Positions 44,284 to 56,212 of a stretch of DNA of 64,000 nt are shown one piece after another; within the stretch, counting starts at the first letter, position 1, and each line of letters starts with the position of its first letter. The notes under the pieces are model-generated. The model had not been told where the DNA came from and searched no databases. It was given only the letters and a program-made list of their open reading frames with translations. This DNA is from Letharia columbiana (lineage: Eukaryota; Ascomycota; Lecanoromycetes; Lecanorales; Parmeliaceae), in NCBI RefSeq assembly GCF_014066305.1, contig NW_023501086.1, positions 275,001 to 339,000 on the forward strand. The letters are read 5' to 3'. The translations under genes and the position numbers were made by a program.

Positions 44284-45198
44284 ATGTCCAGCACCACAGC
44301 CAAGACTCCACAGGGCGACCCAAAGCATGGCGGCGCTCTCTTCCGACTTCCTCGTGAGATTCGAGATGTCATCTATCGACGTCTGGTCAAAGGCCGCTAT
44401 CTAACCGACAAGCGATCAGCCCACAGTGAGGGGTCCGACAAGGAGGGATCCGACAGCGAGTCAGATGTCAACCAGAACGCCAGGCCAAACTTATCCATCC
44501 TTCGAGTCTCAAAGGCCGTCGGTCATGAAGCTGTGGAAATCCTGTATTCGGACAGTGTCTTTCGATTTCCCATCGACTTCAAAAGCCCTAGAGACGATGA
44601 CGAGGACGGTAAGCTCTTTCGCCTCAATCACCTGAAGAAAGTCGCGCCTATGATGAAGAATGTCTACCTCGATGTCGACGGCGCGTCGATTAGATGGGCT
44701 GATTGGTTCGAGACTCTGTGGGCGCGGAAACTTGAACTAAGTTCCGGGCCTACCATCGACCTCTTTAGAGATGTAGACATCAAGCGTCGAACTTTACACA
44801 TCAGAATGTCGGAATGCTGCGCAAGAATGCTCGAAGGGACGTCATTCAGCACCATTTGCCAACGACTCAAGAGTGTAGTCGGCTTCAGCGTCGCTACTGT
44901 CGAGGTCACGCTCTCGAGTGACGTGCCCGAAGCGCCTGCCTATTTCGGATTCAATAACGCGGAACAGACTAGACGCGCTCGCGACTTGCTGCGCTACATC
45001 ACACATAAGATAACAAAAGAGCTAGAACCCGCCTTCGGACCCGCCATCTCTGGTCTTCAGTTGGATGCTGGCAACATGCCTATTCAAAAGAGAAACTTCT
45101 CCGAGGGCGGCGATACCACTTTGGTCGGGTTTCTTGAATTCCATCCAGGCAAGCATTCGGTCCAGGAATCCACCGCGGAAGAGGAGAGATTGCGGTAA
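44284..45198 (+). CDS. 2EXR-domain (F-box-like) protein, intact copy
   Basis: Single-exon protein of 304 residues. The family core is LFRLPREIRDVIYRRLVKG followed by an acidic insert and the second element LSILRVSKAVGHEAVEILYS, in which a Leu/Ile-rich helix ends in the typical A.ILY. The rest, with MKNVYLDVDGASIRW and VVGFSVATVEVTLSSD, looks like the alpha/beta repeats that usually follow. These fungal proteins are plentiful and uncharacterised; a role as substrate adaptors has been suggested from their F-box-like start. Start at 44284 is preferred; an in-frame ATG about 35 codons upstream is possible. Two decayed relatives lie within 5 kb. Confidence 0.75.
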   Translation: MSSTTAKTPQGDPKHGGALFRLPREIRDVIYRRLVKGRYLTDKRSAHSEGSDKEGSDSESDVNQNARPNLSILRVSKAVGHEAVEILYSDSVFRFPIDFKSPRDDDEDGKLFRLNHLKKVAPMMKNVYLDVDGASIRWADWFETLWARKLELSSGPTIDLFRDVDIKRRTLHIRMSECCARMLEGTSFSTICQRLKSVVGFSVATVEVTLSSDVPEAPAYFGFNNAEQTRRARDLLRYITHKITKELEPAFGPAISGLQLDAGNMPIQKRNFSEGGDTTLVGFLEFHPGKHSVQESTAEEERLR

Positions 45199-45337
45199 GG
45201 CCTCCAGGGGTGTACCTATGGGATCATGAAAGACACGGTCTCATGGAAGGTATGGACCATAGAAGCGATAGTGAATAGATAGCTTGCCTTATAGCAAGAA
45301 GCTAAGCACAATGTCATTCAGTGCTTTTATCTTTTCG

Positions 45338-46396
45338 TTATTTCCACCACGCAGTCATTGTGAATGCGAGCACCGAATCAAAGATCTCCACTCTCGTCCT
45401 TTTTTCCTCCCCAGACAGCCAACTCTCTGGCACCTGAATCCATCCATGTTTCATGCCTTTGAATCTCTCCACGATCAACTCATCGCCTCTTCCCGCTTCC
45501 GCCACCTTCTTGACCCATATTTCGCCATGTTCTGACAGTGAATCAAGCTCCGGTAATACGAGCAGCATCCTTGCTTGGTCGTGCAACAATCCCTTTAAAT
45601 CTGCTAGACCAGGCGATGCACGCGGATGACCTGCTTGGTCTCGTGGCAGGTATGTTGGCATGAGCATGTCATTTACGTCGGCCCCGAGGCCTTTAAAAAC
45701 GGGGAGCCCAGCTGGTCGTGTCCGCTCAGATGGGAGCTGACGGCAATCGAACGAAGGGTAGAAGAGGAGTAGCGGTATGGGGTGGGGGAAGTCTGAAGGG
45801 AACCGACTTGGCCAGTCCGACTTCAACTGTGGTGGTGATATCGAAAGAAGGAGATTTAGTGCTATGTTACCGCCACTGCTGAAGCCTGAGATGGCGATAC
45901 GAAATTTATCGAGGTCGATATCACGCTTCAGCCGAAGTTGTTTATCCCCTTCGATCTTTTTGGCAACTGATTTCCGTAGCTCGGTGTAGCCGGGCGCCCT
46001 TGCATCTAGGACCGCGCTCAAAACATCCCCAGCATCTTCTAACGCTGCAGGATGCTGGCTCGCTGGTCCCATACAGTAGTCTACGGCCACAACAATGCAA
46101 CTGAGCTCTCTTGCGAGCTTGGCGCAAAACGGGGTCTGTTCGTGACAAGATCCAAGTACGAAGCCCCCGCCATGGAAGTCAACGACCACGGGAAGCTTTC
46201 TGGCTCTGCCCTCATCAAGTTTATCTGGAACAAAGATATAGAGCGGGATAGTGTATTTTGAGCGGGAGGGCAGGTTCAGAGAGAAGGGATGTGGACCTTC
46301 TGGGGAGGTGATGCGCAAGAACTGAAGAGGGACGGCTCACGAGAGCCTTTCGCCATTGAATATCGAAAGGTTGAGAAAGGAGATTTTAGCTGACAT
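45338..46396 (-). pseudogene. Alpha/beta hydrolase (HSL/AB_hydrolase_3) with one premature TGA
   Basis: From 46318 down to 45338 the frame encodes a full hydrolase of the hormone-sensitive-lipase group: oxyanion motif VVDFHGGGFVLGS, nucleophile RIAISGFSSGGNIALNLLL (GFSSG), acid near LVLPELDSLSEHGE and catalytic His in FKGMKHGWIQVP. There is no ATG before HGGG in that stretch. Upstream, in the same frame, MSAKISFLNLSIFNGERLS starts at 46396 and leads into the body across a single TGA at 46337-46339 (then AVPLQFLRITSP). No intron of normal size can remove it; the only GT..AG pair is 19 nt. A point nonsense mutation, a sequencing error or an unrecognised upstream exon remain. Substrate unknown; esterase or lipase type. 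Confidence 0.7.
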
Positions 46397-48634
46397 GATG
46401 ATGATGACGATGAAGATTTCTAAGAATATTCGTTGCAGTTCTGTATATGAATTAGTAAGTAAATTGAGTCACAAGTCAATCAATCCCACACTTTCGACGT
46501 CACGAGTATGGCACCTCTTAGGGCCCCTTTGGCAACCAAATTCAACCAATTTTACCCACATTTCCAACATTCTAGGTCATGAAAACACGTACTACCGTTT
46601 GGTTACTACATTCTCATATTCTATGCTTACAAATCAACAATTTCCTATTGCCAAGAGTCAAATGTACGGGTTTATCACATTTGCCAGCAAACAAGGTCCA
46701 GGGCTGGTTGGCTGGCAATGTGCGCTCGAGCCTACATCGTGGATCCAGGGCCATAATAGAGTCATATACACTACTATGATGGAGGATGATAGCCAAGTCG
46801 AGGAAGCCGTTATTGCTACTGTTTTTACTGCTGCTCAGTACTATTCCTGTCACTATGATAAAATGGCACGTCGTATTTATTTGGTGGCCATATGTAAAGG
46901 CGCTTTCCATGGGAGGTGTCCATAAGAGTGGCTCTCAGGGGGTGGCCCACTGCAGGTCTACCAATGGCTCCCTGTACGGTTCCGGTACTTCAGGATATAT
47001 AGGAGGAGCATTTGGACAGCCGCAGTACCTGCTGGAGTGGTGGGATCAGCCATAAAAATGAGGAGATGGTCATATGCAGAGGTTTTTTAAAGTTTCCAAC
47101 GGAGAAGCTTGGCAATCTAGTGGATTGCTGAATCAGCTGAAATGTGGCCACCAAACGGTCCGTATATACATTCTATACATTCTATAAATTTATTAGCTTG
47201 TTTCTAGATCATTTTTATGTAGCGTGGTTGGGCTGAAATCTATGAAATGTGGGTTTAGATTTGGTTAAAGCCCTTAAGCAGTGTAAAGTCTTGGCATGAG
47301 GCTCCAGTGAGTTTTGCACTAGTGCATTCCGGGCTAGCGCTTGGCGTAGCACAAACTCAATGCCACTGGCAACTGTTACCACCAAATCCCCTCTGCAACT
47401 ATCTCCTGATCCTGATACCTGCGCGTAGTGCGATCGAAACCAAGGTGATGCTGACTGCGATGACCACTTGAGCAACTCGCAGCGGCAACAAAGTCCGCCC
47501 AAGACGGTACTGTAAAATACCAGCGCTTTGTTTCTTGATCCCTGCTTTGAAGCCATCGATCAGCTTGCAACCTTTTTCTCCATCGCTGACGGGTTAGCAT
47601 TCGGCGCTATAGCGCCTTCTTCAAAAAACATCTATCTTGCCCCTCTTGTCAACTCCATCCTTGAAGCTATTCCCCCGAGGTAGACCGTATTAACAGAGCC
47701 GAGCTCCAATGGGAACTGAGATTCTCTGACAGATATAAGATTTAGCATTTCACTGTATGTATTGGCGACACTTACGTTGGGACGGTCGTGGCTCAGCAGA
47801 GTGACTTTAAGATATCACTTTGAAATTTCTTGTTGGACTCCGAAGACCGCGAATTACACACCCTCTACTTACGTTAATATGTCGACTGTAAGTATGGACT
47901 TCAACCTCCCATGTATTGATTATAGCGACTGACCGACGAGCGCAGAAATGCCTTATCAATGCACCAAGTTTTACATCTCGAATGGCTACTCGTGGGGGGC
48001 TTTTGGAACTAGACTCAAACGCAATAATGAACTTGGTCTCGGTCGATGGATGTTCGAGTGCTCGCAAAATGTTCGCTATGAGCAACATCCGTGCACTTTG
48101 CTTGCCTTACAAGCTTGATTCCTGGGTACGCTCTTCCAGTTCCCCCTCCTGGGTGATGTCGTCAGCAGAAAGGCCAATGCAACGTCGTCAGACTCGGCTA
48201 AAACATGTTAAGAAACCAGCATTCGGTCAAGGTCGGCATGAGACTGGTCAGGCGTTCTTGTTCACATGAAAGGGAAAGCTAGTACTGGGTGAAGGTCGGG
48301 GTGTGACTGGAAGCCGGTATTGTTGACACGTTAAGAGCGAACATTGCCGGCTTGAAGTCGAAGAGCACGGATCATGGACACTCTCGGCTTTCCACAAGAA
48401 GGGGGCTCCTTACTACAAAAAGACCCCAATCCCGCTCTCTATTCTTTCTTTTTCTGATTATGAGTATGTCTACCTTCCTAAGGCCCACTTCCTTTCAATG
48501 ATGACAATGGTACATCCATTAGATCTTCCTCTAACAGATTTGCCTCAAAGCTTCGCCCACCTAGAACTGGATAGCCAGCATGGCGTTGGAAGCGAACAGA
48601 CCGAAGCGGATCCCCAAAAAATTCGTCACCGCGC
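46397..48634. other. Gene-poor region containing a transposon-like element
   Basis: About 2.2 kb. The left half is occupied by the inverted-repeat element listed separately. Remaining open frames are short and have no motif. Confidence 0.5.
46594..47159. mobile_element. Non-autonomous DNA transposon or MITE candidate
   Basis: ACCGTTTGGT at 46594-46603 is matched by its exact reverse complement ACCAAACGGT at 47150-47159. Beyond the ten identical bases the similarity continues weakly inward (TACTACATTCTCA against GGCCACATTTCAG). The enclosed 566 bp is AT-rich and has no transposase motif. A convincing target-site duplication was not found. An outer imperfect pair surrounds it: CTTAGGGCCCCTTTGGCAAC at 46517 leading to ACCCACATTT at 46554-46563, and its approximate reverse complement at 47245-47278. 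Nested insertion or an element with long imperfect termini are both possible. Confidence 0.5.
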
Positions 48635-49536
48635 ATGAACGCTACCGAGGTTCGACAACAAGTCGGATTTCTGACCCTACCACGTGAGATCCGCGACCAC
48701 ATACACCTCAACCTCATAGTCGTGGAACATCCAATACAGTACGATACACAATTTAAAAGCTTGTCTCGGAGCGACACCTTCACGGACAGGGCGATAATGT
48801 GGATGTTTGAAGTTGCCTCAAACACTCAGATCGCACGAGAAGCCCGCGAGACTTTCTACCAACACAACACCTTCCTCATCTACACCCATGACATCCCGGC
48901 CCGCCTCAGTGCAAAGGTCCATACTGTGTCATTTGGAGCTGCGGATGGTGTCGAGCCAACAACTTATAGTACACCCTTCGAGGCTGGCGCGTGGGTGAGG
49001 AAGCTCGCAGTCCGCGTGGGTTGGCATGCATCAGGCGGCTGGTTCCCCGATGAGTGTTGCCGAAATCCTGCCCATGATCTAGAACCTTTAAAGTCGGCAT
49101 GATCTTGACGCCAAGTTCGGCGCTTGATCCTATGGCTACCCGCAGGGTATCGGGTGGGAATTGTTGGAGGAGGTGAACGAGAAATGGGGAAAGGAATTCA
49201 AGATCTACAACGATCAAACGTTGCGGAGTGACACTCATTGGTACACAAGTGACAGGCGGGCGGGATCTCAGCGATAGATGGCTGCTAGAGGATCAGCGTA
49301 GTCAAGTGGCGGAGGAGGCGAGCGCTGAGTGTGGAGACGATGAGCAAGTGGACGTGGTTGAGGGTGGAGAAGTAGAGCTTTGGGGAGAAGCTGAGACTGA
49401 GACTGAGACTGAGGAGGAGGAGGAGGAAGAGGAGAAGGAGGACTCGAGGAGGGAATGGCGTGGGAAGATACTGCAAGAGAAGAGGAGGAAGAAGAAGAAG
49501 ATCGAGAAACAGATGAGGACGAGGAGGAAGCGTTGA
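48635..49536 (+). pseudogene. 2EXR-type gene, decayed copy with acidic tail
   Basis: The 5' part reads MNATEVRQQVGFLTLPREIR and continues as a normal family N-terminus through REARETFYQHNTFLIYTHD to GGWFPDECCRNPAHDLEPLK, then stops at 49102. The following bases still show coding in other frames: YPQGIGWELLEEVNEKWGKE with FKIYNDQTLRSDTHWYTSD, then from 49228 a frame with a Glu/Asp/Lys-rich tail (ETETETEEEEEEEEKE). At least two frame changes and a stop separate these blocks. It is a relative of the intact gene at 44284-45198. Confidence 0.55.
49390..49440 (+). repeat. (GAGACT)n / (GAG)n microsatellite
   Basis: Three to four GAGACT units followed by GAG repeats, encoding the acidic tail of the decayed 2EXR gene. 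Confidence 0.8.
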
Positions 49537-51286
49537 GTGGGAGGAGGCAAGGTTGGTGGAATTGACTGGAATTACGCAAGAGCAGTATAAAGGTTGGTAG
49601 AAGAAGTGGACTATGTTGCTCGGGGCGCGAAGGCTGTAATCATAGGAGTCAGAGAGCTTAGTGTAAATGATTCAAATTGTAGGAGATCGAAGAAAGAGAG
49701 GTGAAGGACCGGAGGTGTCCCCATGACTTGGGGTTTTCTTTCAGAAGCAAAAAATCATTTCATTCCATGTCATCCTTTTATGAATGCTGCGCCTGTAACT
49801 CGTGAGCGATGCTAGGATGCTGAGGCGGCGCCAAAAGCCGTAAACGCCAAGAGTCCTGCCTTGAGACCTCGGACAACGCCCTGTTAGATTATTTGGGACA
49901 ATATGCTTACAACAGTACACAGAGCTGTTTCGGAATGGCACCTGGCCTGAATCTTTATTTGGGGTACAAGGCCTCTATTATGCTTCCTTTCAGTTCAACT
50001 TCTCCGCTCTCAGAAGACAATTCTACACTACTACGTGTTCTATCTACACGTGACGAGCTCGATAAGGCTCTTGGCGAGCTCGCTGAACAGGCAACTCGCA
50101 CCGAGTTGCTCCGAAATTACAGACCTAAGTTTGCTAGAAACACGGATTACGATAACGTTCTGCAACCGTAACCGGGCTCTAAAGGAAGCCGTCTACTATG
50201 ACAAGCCTACAACGTATCCTTGAGGATGTCAAAATCTGTTGGTTATTGGTTCACAGCCGCCTCCCAGCCACTTTGTCGGATCAGCCATCCTAATAGGATA
50301 TACATCAGATGTGCCCAAGGGGAGCTTGGGCAGGATAATTCAAAGCATTCTCATCATCGCATGTCTGATTTTTCGACAGTGGATGCCCACAAAATGAAGC
50401 ATACAGCCGCTTCAACCATAAAAGTGGTTCTAAGCCCTCCAGGCGCACAAATAAGGTCAAGCTCTCCTATCCGCCTCCTCGTCACATGGGATGAAGCTGG
50501 CAAGCGATCAAGAAAAGGGGTCAAGACATGCCGCTGTAAGTTCTACGCGTCCAGATAATTTTCAAGACCAGCAGACGAGAGATGAAACCGAGTATCCACA
50601 GTTCATGCAAGTTTGTCGGATCAGCGAAGCTAGGTAACCATGTTCTCGGGACGGACACAGCTCCCACGGTCCCGGTTCGGCACCACCTGAAGCCCTTACT
50701 CAATCTTGACTAATACTCCACTACATCATCCGGCAGTACCTTTTAATTGTGGCTCCGGTATGATGGTAGAGGCAGGTTGCAAAGATGGAAATTGGAATGT
50801 TATATCTGCCGTGAGGAAAAAGCCTTGTATACACGACATCAACATAAGAATAACACCCCGCGCGTCCTCAAAGCATCATCAATGCAGGAACATCTTTTTG
50901 GATGTACATCATGCAAGTTATCAAATAATTATCGTGCAGCATGCATAATCACGCTTCAAGGGTTCAACGATTCCAGCATGTCACTGGCTAGCCGTATTTT
51001 CTTATCTTCAATCTTGTCCCACACTAGGTTTGTCATTTATGTTAGTCGCCAGGCTTTCGTACGACGTTGTAAAATCTGTTCATGCATGTGAGCGATTCCA
51101 GTACAGCTACAGATATCCTGGACAATCCGAATAAGACTTAATCTGCGCAGCGGACCGTGGCAGACATAGCCCTGACCTTCTTTAAAGACCGACACTCCAT
51201 TGACTGAAAGAGGTCATTTTCAGACCCTTTTCCTTCCAACATTGCATACCACCCTCACCACATCAGCATCATCCGTTACCCCAGCA
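49537..51286. other. Intergenic region
   Basis: About 1.7 kb with only short open frames. The right end holds the dehydratase promoter. Confidence 0.45.
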
Positions 51287-53136
51287 ATGACACCTCCCAC
51301 GGCTCTGGCCAGTGGCGCTAAGGGAGTCAAAATGAATAGCCTTAGTAAAGACTTCGAATCCATCACCATCACGGGATACTACACCCGGGACATCAGGTTC
51401 CCAGTATTTCACATGTCTCAATCGCTGGCGGCAATCTTTCTGATCAATCGTATAGACATCTTTACAAGACGAGGGATCTGATGCCATGAATGGGGCGGTT
51501 GACTTCTCAAATCCATACTGTGTACTACAGACTAATTCTGAGTATGAGGGCCATGGTGTGGTCAGTCCACAGCCTGCCAGCGGTTTTGCTGTCGCCCATT
51601 TGCTGACACGATTTCAGAGCTTCACCATTGGGCGAGGCAACAACCTCGTCTGCGCAGCTATCGACATGCTTGCTCCACTGCTAGTGAACCGATCTCTAGC
51701 ATCCCTGACATCGAATATGGGCAATACATGGCGCTATCTAGCCTCAGACTCGCAGATGCGCTGGGTAGGCCCTGAAAAGGGTGTTGTACACCTCGCGCAG
51801 TCTGCAGTCGTCAACGCCGTTTGGGATCTCTGGGCGAAATCTCAGGGTAAACCTGTTTGGCGTCTGGTGGCAGAGATGTCGCCAGAGGAGTATGTGCGCT
51901 GCATCGATTTCCGATACATCACTGATGCACTCACGCCTGAGGAGGGTATTGAATTGCTTCGTAACCAGGAACTTGGGAGAGCTGAGAGGTTGAAGGAGGT
52001 GGAGGAGAATAAAGCCGTTCCTATTTACAGCACCTCAGGTATCCAGAACATCGAGTCCCTAGACTAAGCTGCTTAATTGAAATCAAAGATACTAATCCTC
52101 GTCTAGCTTCATGGTTAGGCTACTCAGACGAGAAGATGAAAGGCCTCCTAGAACAGTCCAAGGCTGAAGGGTTTCACCAATACAAACTTAAGGTCGGGGG
52201 AGATCTCGAGCGGGATCTTCGTAGATTGAAGCTCTTTAGAGAGGTCAACGGTTGGGATGATATCCTCATGCTAGACTCGAACCAAGTACACCTTTCAATC
52301 CCCTACCCACCCTAGCTCCCTCAACTCCCTTGATTACCACTGACCTTTTCATTGTAGATTTGGTCCGTGCCCGAAGCAGAATCCTACATCGCCCACCTCG
52401 CCCCATTCAAACCTCTCTTCATCGAAGAACCCACCTCCCCTGACGACATCCTCGGCCACGCCACCATCCGCGCCGCCCTACGCAAATACAATATCAAGGT
52501 TGCCACCGGTGAGCATTGTCAAAACCGCGTCATGTTCAAGCAATTCTTGCAAGCCGAGGCGCTGGATTACGTCCAGGTGGATGCTTGTCGTCTTGGTGGG
52601 CTGAATGAGGTCATGGCTGTTATGTTGATGGCGGCAAAGTTTCACGTTCCGCTGCATCCGGTAGGCTATGTCGCGTTCTTTCTAAAAGGGGGTCGGAGCC
52701 GCGTTCGAACGTGATTTCGGCGTGCTGATTGCTGAATTGGTGGGTTCTCTAGCACATCGGCGGCGTCTCCCTCCCCGAGTACTCCCAACACGTCATCACA
52801 ATCGACTACCTTGTCGTTAGCGGGCGCCGTAGCGTTCTCGAGTACATCGACGCCTTGCACGAACATTTCTATCATCCCGCACAGATCGCCAATGGGTTCC
52901 ATGTCACGCCCACGGCGCCCGGGTACAGTGTTCACATCAAGCCGGAGAGCATGGATCGCTTTAGCTTCCCTGGAGGGAACGGCAGTTGGTGGAAGGGTAA
53001 GGAAGCTGAGAAGCTTTTGAAGTTAGAGAGGACGGTGGGGTGGAGGCCGGAATTTGGAAAACCCCAAACGGAGGTGGTGGATGTGCAGTTGAAGGGAAAT
53101 GATGCTGCTTTTGCTAACGATGATGGACGAACGTGA
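51287..53136 (+). CDS. Enolase-superfamily sugar-acid dehydratase (L-fuconate / L-galactonate dehydratase type)
   Basis: Mandelate-racemase-group enzyme of 495 residues in six exons: 51287-51403, 51474-51557, 51618-52038, 52107-52285, 52358-52660, 52753-53136; the sum is divisible by three. It follows the ENOSF1 / fuconate dehydratase family closely: SFTIGRGNNLVCAAIDMLAP, RWVGPEKGVVHLAQSAVVNA, CIDFRYITDALTPEEG, SASWLGYSDEKM (across a splice), YKLKVGGDLERDLRRL, LMLDSNQ, FIEEPTSPDDILGHATIRAA, ATGEHCQNRVMFKQ and HPHIGGVSLPE (across a splice). The KxK pair, metal ligands D (LDSN), E (IEEP) and E (TGEH), and the His of HIGG are all present. It should remove water from an aldonic acid to give a 2-keto-3-deoxy acid. 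Start 51287 or Met at 51332. Confidence 0.9.
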
Positions 53137-56100
53137 AGGTTATCAGGCTGATCTCCTGGTGGGTTGGCTTCTTTCCTTTGTTAGTTTCGAGTCTCGCTGG
53201 ATTCCGCAGCGTCGTTTCCCTTTTCTTTCCCCTTCATTCTTCTCTTCAAAGGATTCTCAACAATCTGTATCAGCCACTTTGAGGTCTCAACGACGGCTCA
53301 TAGCTTTCGATTGTTGGAACCCTCTCCGTGGGCTTCATTTTGATGTCAGGTTTTCAACAAACATGACCGGGGCGCTCAACCGCCAGTTACTGGAAAGCCA
53401 TAGAACAACATGTGGCACAACCATACTCACTCAGCGCACGATGCAATAGTTCTCCGCTCATAGAATGAGTAGTGACTGCGACGCGTGCATAAGTCTACAA
53501 GACTTCTAAACAAAGTATAGTAACGAATTAAACTACTTGCTTTAATTGCTTGAATGAACGTGCTCATCTGCTCATCCATGTCCGAGAAACTCCCATGCCT
53601 ATGGGATAGACCTGGAGTGAAATGGTAGCTAGCTATATATAGGTGTGGGTGGGTGGGACAAAAAGTATGCAACGGATCTGAAAGAGACGAAATCGAATGA
53701 AGAGCCATTGACAGGTGCAAAACAGGTGGATATCTAGCTCGTAGTGAACAGGTGTCTCCTACCCCTGCTAGGGTACCTGAAACAGCGGCTATATCATGAA
53801 ACCCACTAACCCTCAGTCCCACTGTGGCGATCTAATACAAGACAAACAAGTCCTATTCCCAAACGTCGTTTTGCCACAGTATGAGAAATTCATGCTGTAG
53901 TAACTCTGACAACATTTTGCTCATTTCCATTCTTGACACTCACGGAATTTGTTGAGGTACCATCTGTTGACCGCTTAAAAAAGGGTTTGGAGATATATTT
54001 GTTGAACATACAACCTACTTTGAATTGTCGCGACGCCATCTTTGCCGGCAACGGCGCACATTCCAACAGCAGCTACTGCGGCACCCCACACCCTATACCA
54101 TTTTGTGATCATAGGTGGACCGGTGCCCTCGACACTAATGTTGCACTGGCCCTCGGCTATATATCTCGTCAGCTTCGTACGACAAGCAAGACTGCCGTGA
54201 GAACCTGAAGTAGGAAGGGAAATTTCACGAATCAGAAAGCGCCACGGGAGAATCCTGCAAGGGAGGCTTGAACACCTCTGATTTCGTCGTCGCGGGTATC
54301 CGTTCCAGATTTAGGGGACAGAATCGAATGTCTGCGGCTCTCACACTGGGCTCGGAACATTGCACAGTCGGCTCATACTGCTAAACCGTCCAGCTCAAAG
54401 ATCCCTGTTGTCCTAGAGGCGGTCAGCATACGCTCTACAAACCTAACGGCCCAGTACGTGCACTGACCTAAGCCACTTGCAATCCCGCCTTGATCCTGTG
54501 ACTCCACGCAGCCTGTTATCAGACGAAAGGCTGCCTACTTCATGTCTTGCAAGCTCGCGCGGTCGGATTAAACCCTAGCTGCGTGGGAGAATTCGATGAT
54601 GCAGTCTCCATCCGCTGTACATTGACGTTAGCTATCAGGCAGAGCCCAGATGATTATAGCGGTCAAGTCTACAAGTCGAGTGCTTACGACCTATGAACCT
54701 GTAAGGAAGGAGAACTCCCTGGTTGGCGATGCTACGATCTCTAAAGGTATTGATATTCGAATCAGTGGGCATGTTTCGGTATGCGGCTCGGCAGCTGGCA
54801 TCGAGGCGACGGCCTTATCTTGCGCTGCTGCATCCAAATATCACATCGTTCTCTTCCGACAGATTGAAAGGTGCGGATGATTGTGGTCCCCCTCGGCTAA
54901 GGGATGAAAGATTTGTGGGAACTGAGATTGTTTGAAGAGGGACCCCGTTGGCAAGCAAGTCGGACGTTTGATAGGTTGTCGGCAATGCTAGGCCTTGTGG
55001 AGCATCCAATACTAGCGATGAAGCGACAGAGATTCGGGGAAATGATCCCTAGCCAAGGAATGAGTCCCATCTTCAACTGCGAAAATAGCAATGACATAGA
55101 AAGTAATAGCACTTGGAGAGGTTACAGCGGGAGAACATTATCGCGGGTATTGGCTTAGATATAGTAATAACACAGGGTAATGCAACAACGTGTGAGCTAC
55201 CATAGGCACGAAGCGCTTGAGAGTGTCGCTTGAGTCGACACGAGAAACACGCGATAACATCATGTGCGACCGGGCTTTAATTTGAGGCATAGCCTTCGTC
55301 CGCAACAAGCGCTATGCGCTGCCCGTGTACAACGCGGTACAAAAATCATTGTTGGATACTCTCACCATAAGCGGAGAGCTGCTGCCAGGCCATCCAAATG
55401 CACCTTCCCCAGACTACAGTCTGTTCACCACTTCCACACCGAGGATCTAATTTCAAGTTAATTGCAGCCAGCCAATCATCTCCTCTATCCAATGATTTGA
55501 CGTACGTTTATGTCAATGGCCTTGAGCCTTGTAAGATCACTTACCAGATATCCGACTCCGCCGTTCCACCTCTGAATTTGAATGCGGTATTAGTCTGCCG
55601 ACCCCAGATCTCCTGTCGCCTTTAGCGGTAATTAGGTGTTGCTGCAAATATCAGAGTCAGAGATTCCCTAGGATCTGATGGGCTCCTTTGTGTAAAGCTG
55701 GGAGTAGAAACGTAGGGAGCTGTTGATTGCAAATCCATCGAGACGGAGGTTGAAAATACCGTTGTTGATTACAGTCACCCTAATTCACGCATCGCACTCG
55801 AGCAGCAGAGAGAATCTGCCGAAAGATACTCTGGAGATATAGACGGAAAACCCACAAGTACGACAGTGAGCTTGTTCTGTTCTCAACAACCGAGCAAACA
55901 CAGAGTTTGATTTGAGACTGTGAGAACTGCAGGTTCTTCGAAATGTTCGAAACATGATCGATCGGAGCCAGTAGCCGGGCCCAATGTTTTGGTACGAGGG
56001 TTACTACTGCATTTTAGAATATCTCCAGTCCCCAAATTGGGGCTGCCCACCGGCTTTGTACTGCCCGAAACTCTGTTCAGCGTCCAGTTTTCAAAACTGT

Positions 56101-56212
56101 ATTCTATGTCGTTAATCTGAATTGCTAGACCAATCTGTCACAATCTTTGGTCCCTACGGAGTTTCTATCTCAGCTACAGCTTTTCTTCTTTTCAGCATCT
56201 CTCTTACGAAAC
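53137..56212. other. Long intergenic region
   Basis: About 3.1 kb between dehydratase and alcohol dehydrogenase. Open frames are short and without motifs. A palindrome-like CCCCAAATTGGGG lies at 56030-56042 in the right-hand promoter. Confidence 0.45.
56030..56042. promoter_or_regulatory. Candidate regulatory site CCCCAAATTGGGG
   Basis: Arms CCCCAA and TTGGGG around a single A, about 170 bp before the alcohol dehydrogenase start. The first 11 bases recur upstream of the sugar transporter (59846-59856). Confidence 0.35.

Noticed and set aside
46786..47055. Small membrane protein inside the transposon-like element
   Set aside because: A short hydrophobic run only; no transposase or other motif and no conserved context.
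49268..49579. Ser-rich minus-strand protein opposite the acidic tail
   Set aside because: Antisense of the GAG/GAGACT microsatellite; composition follows from the repeat.
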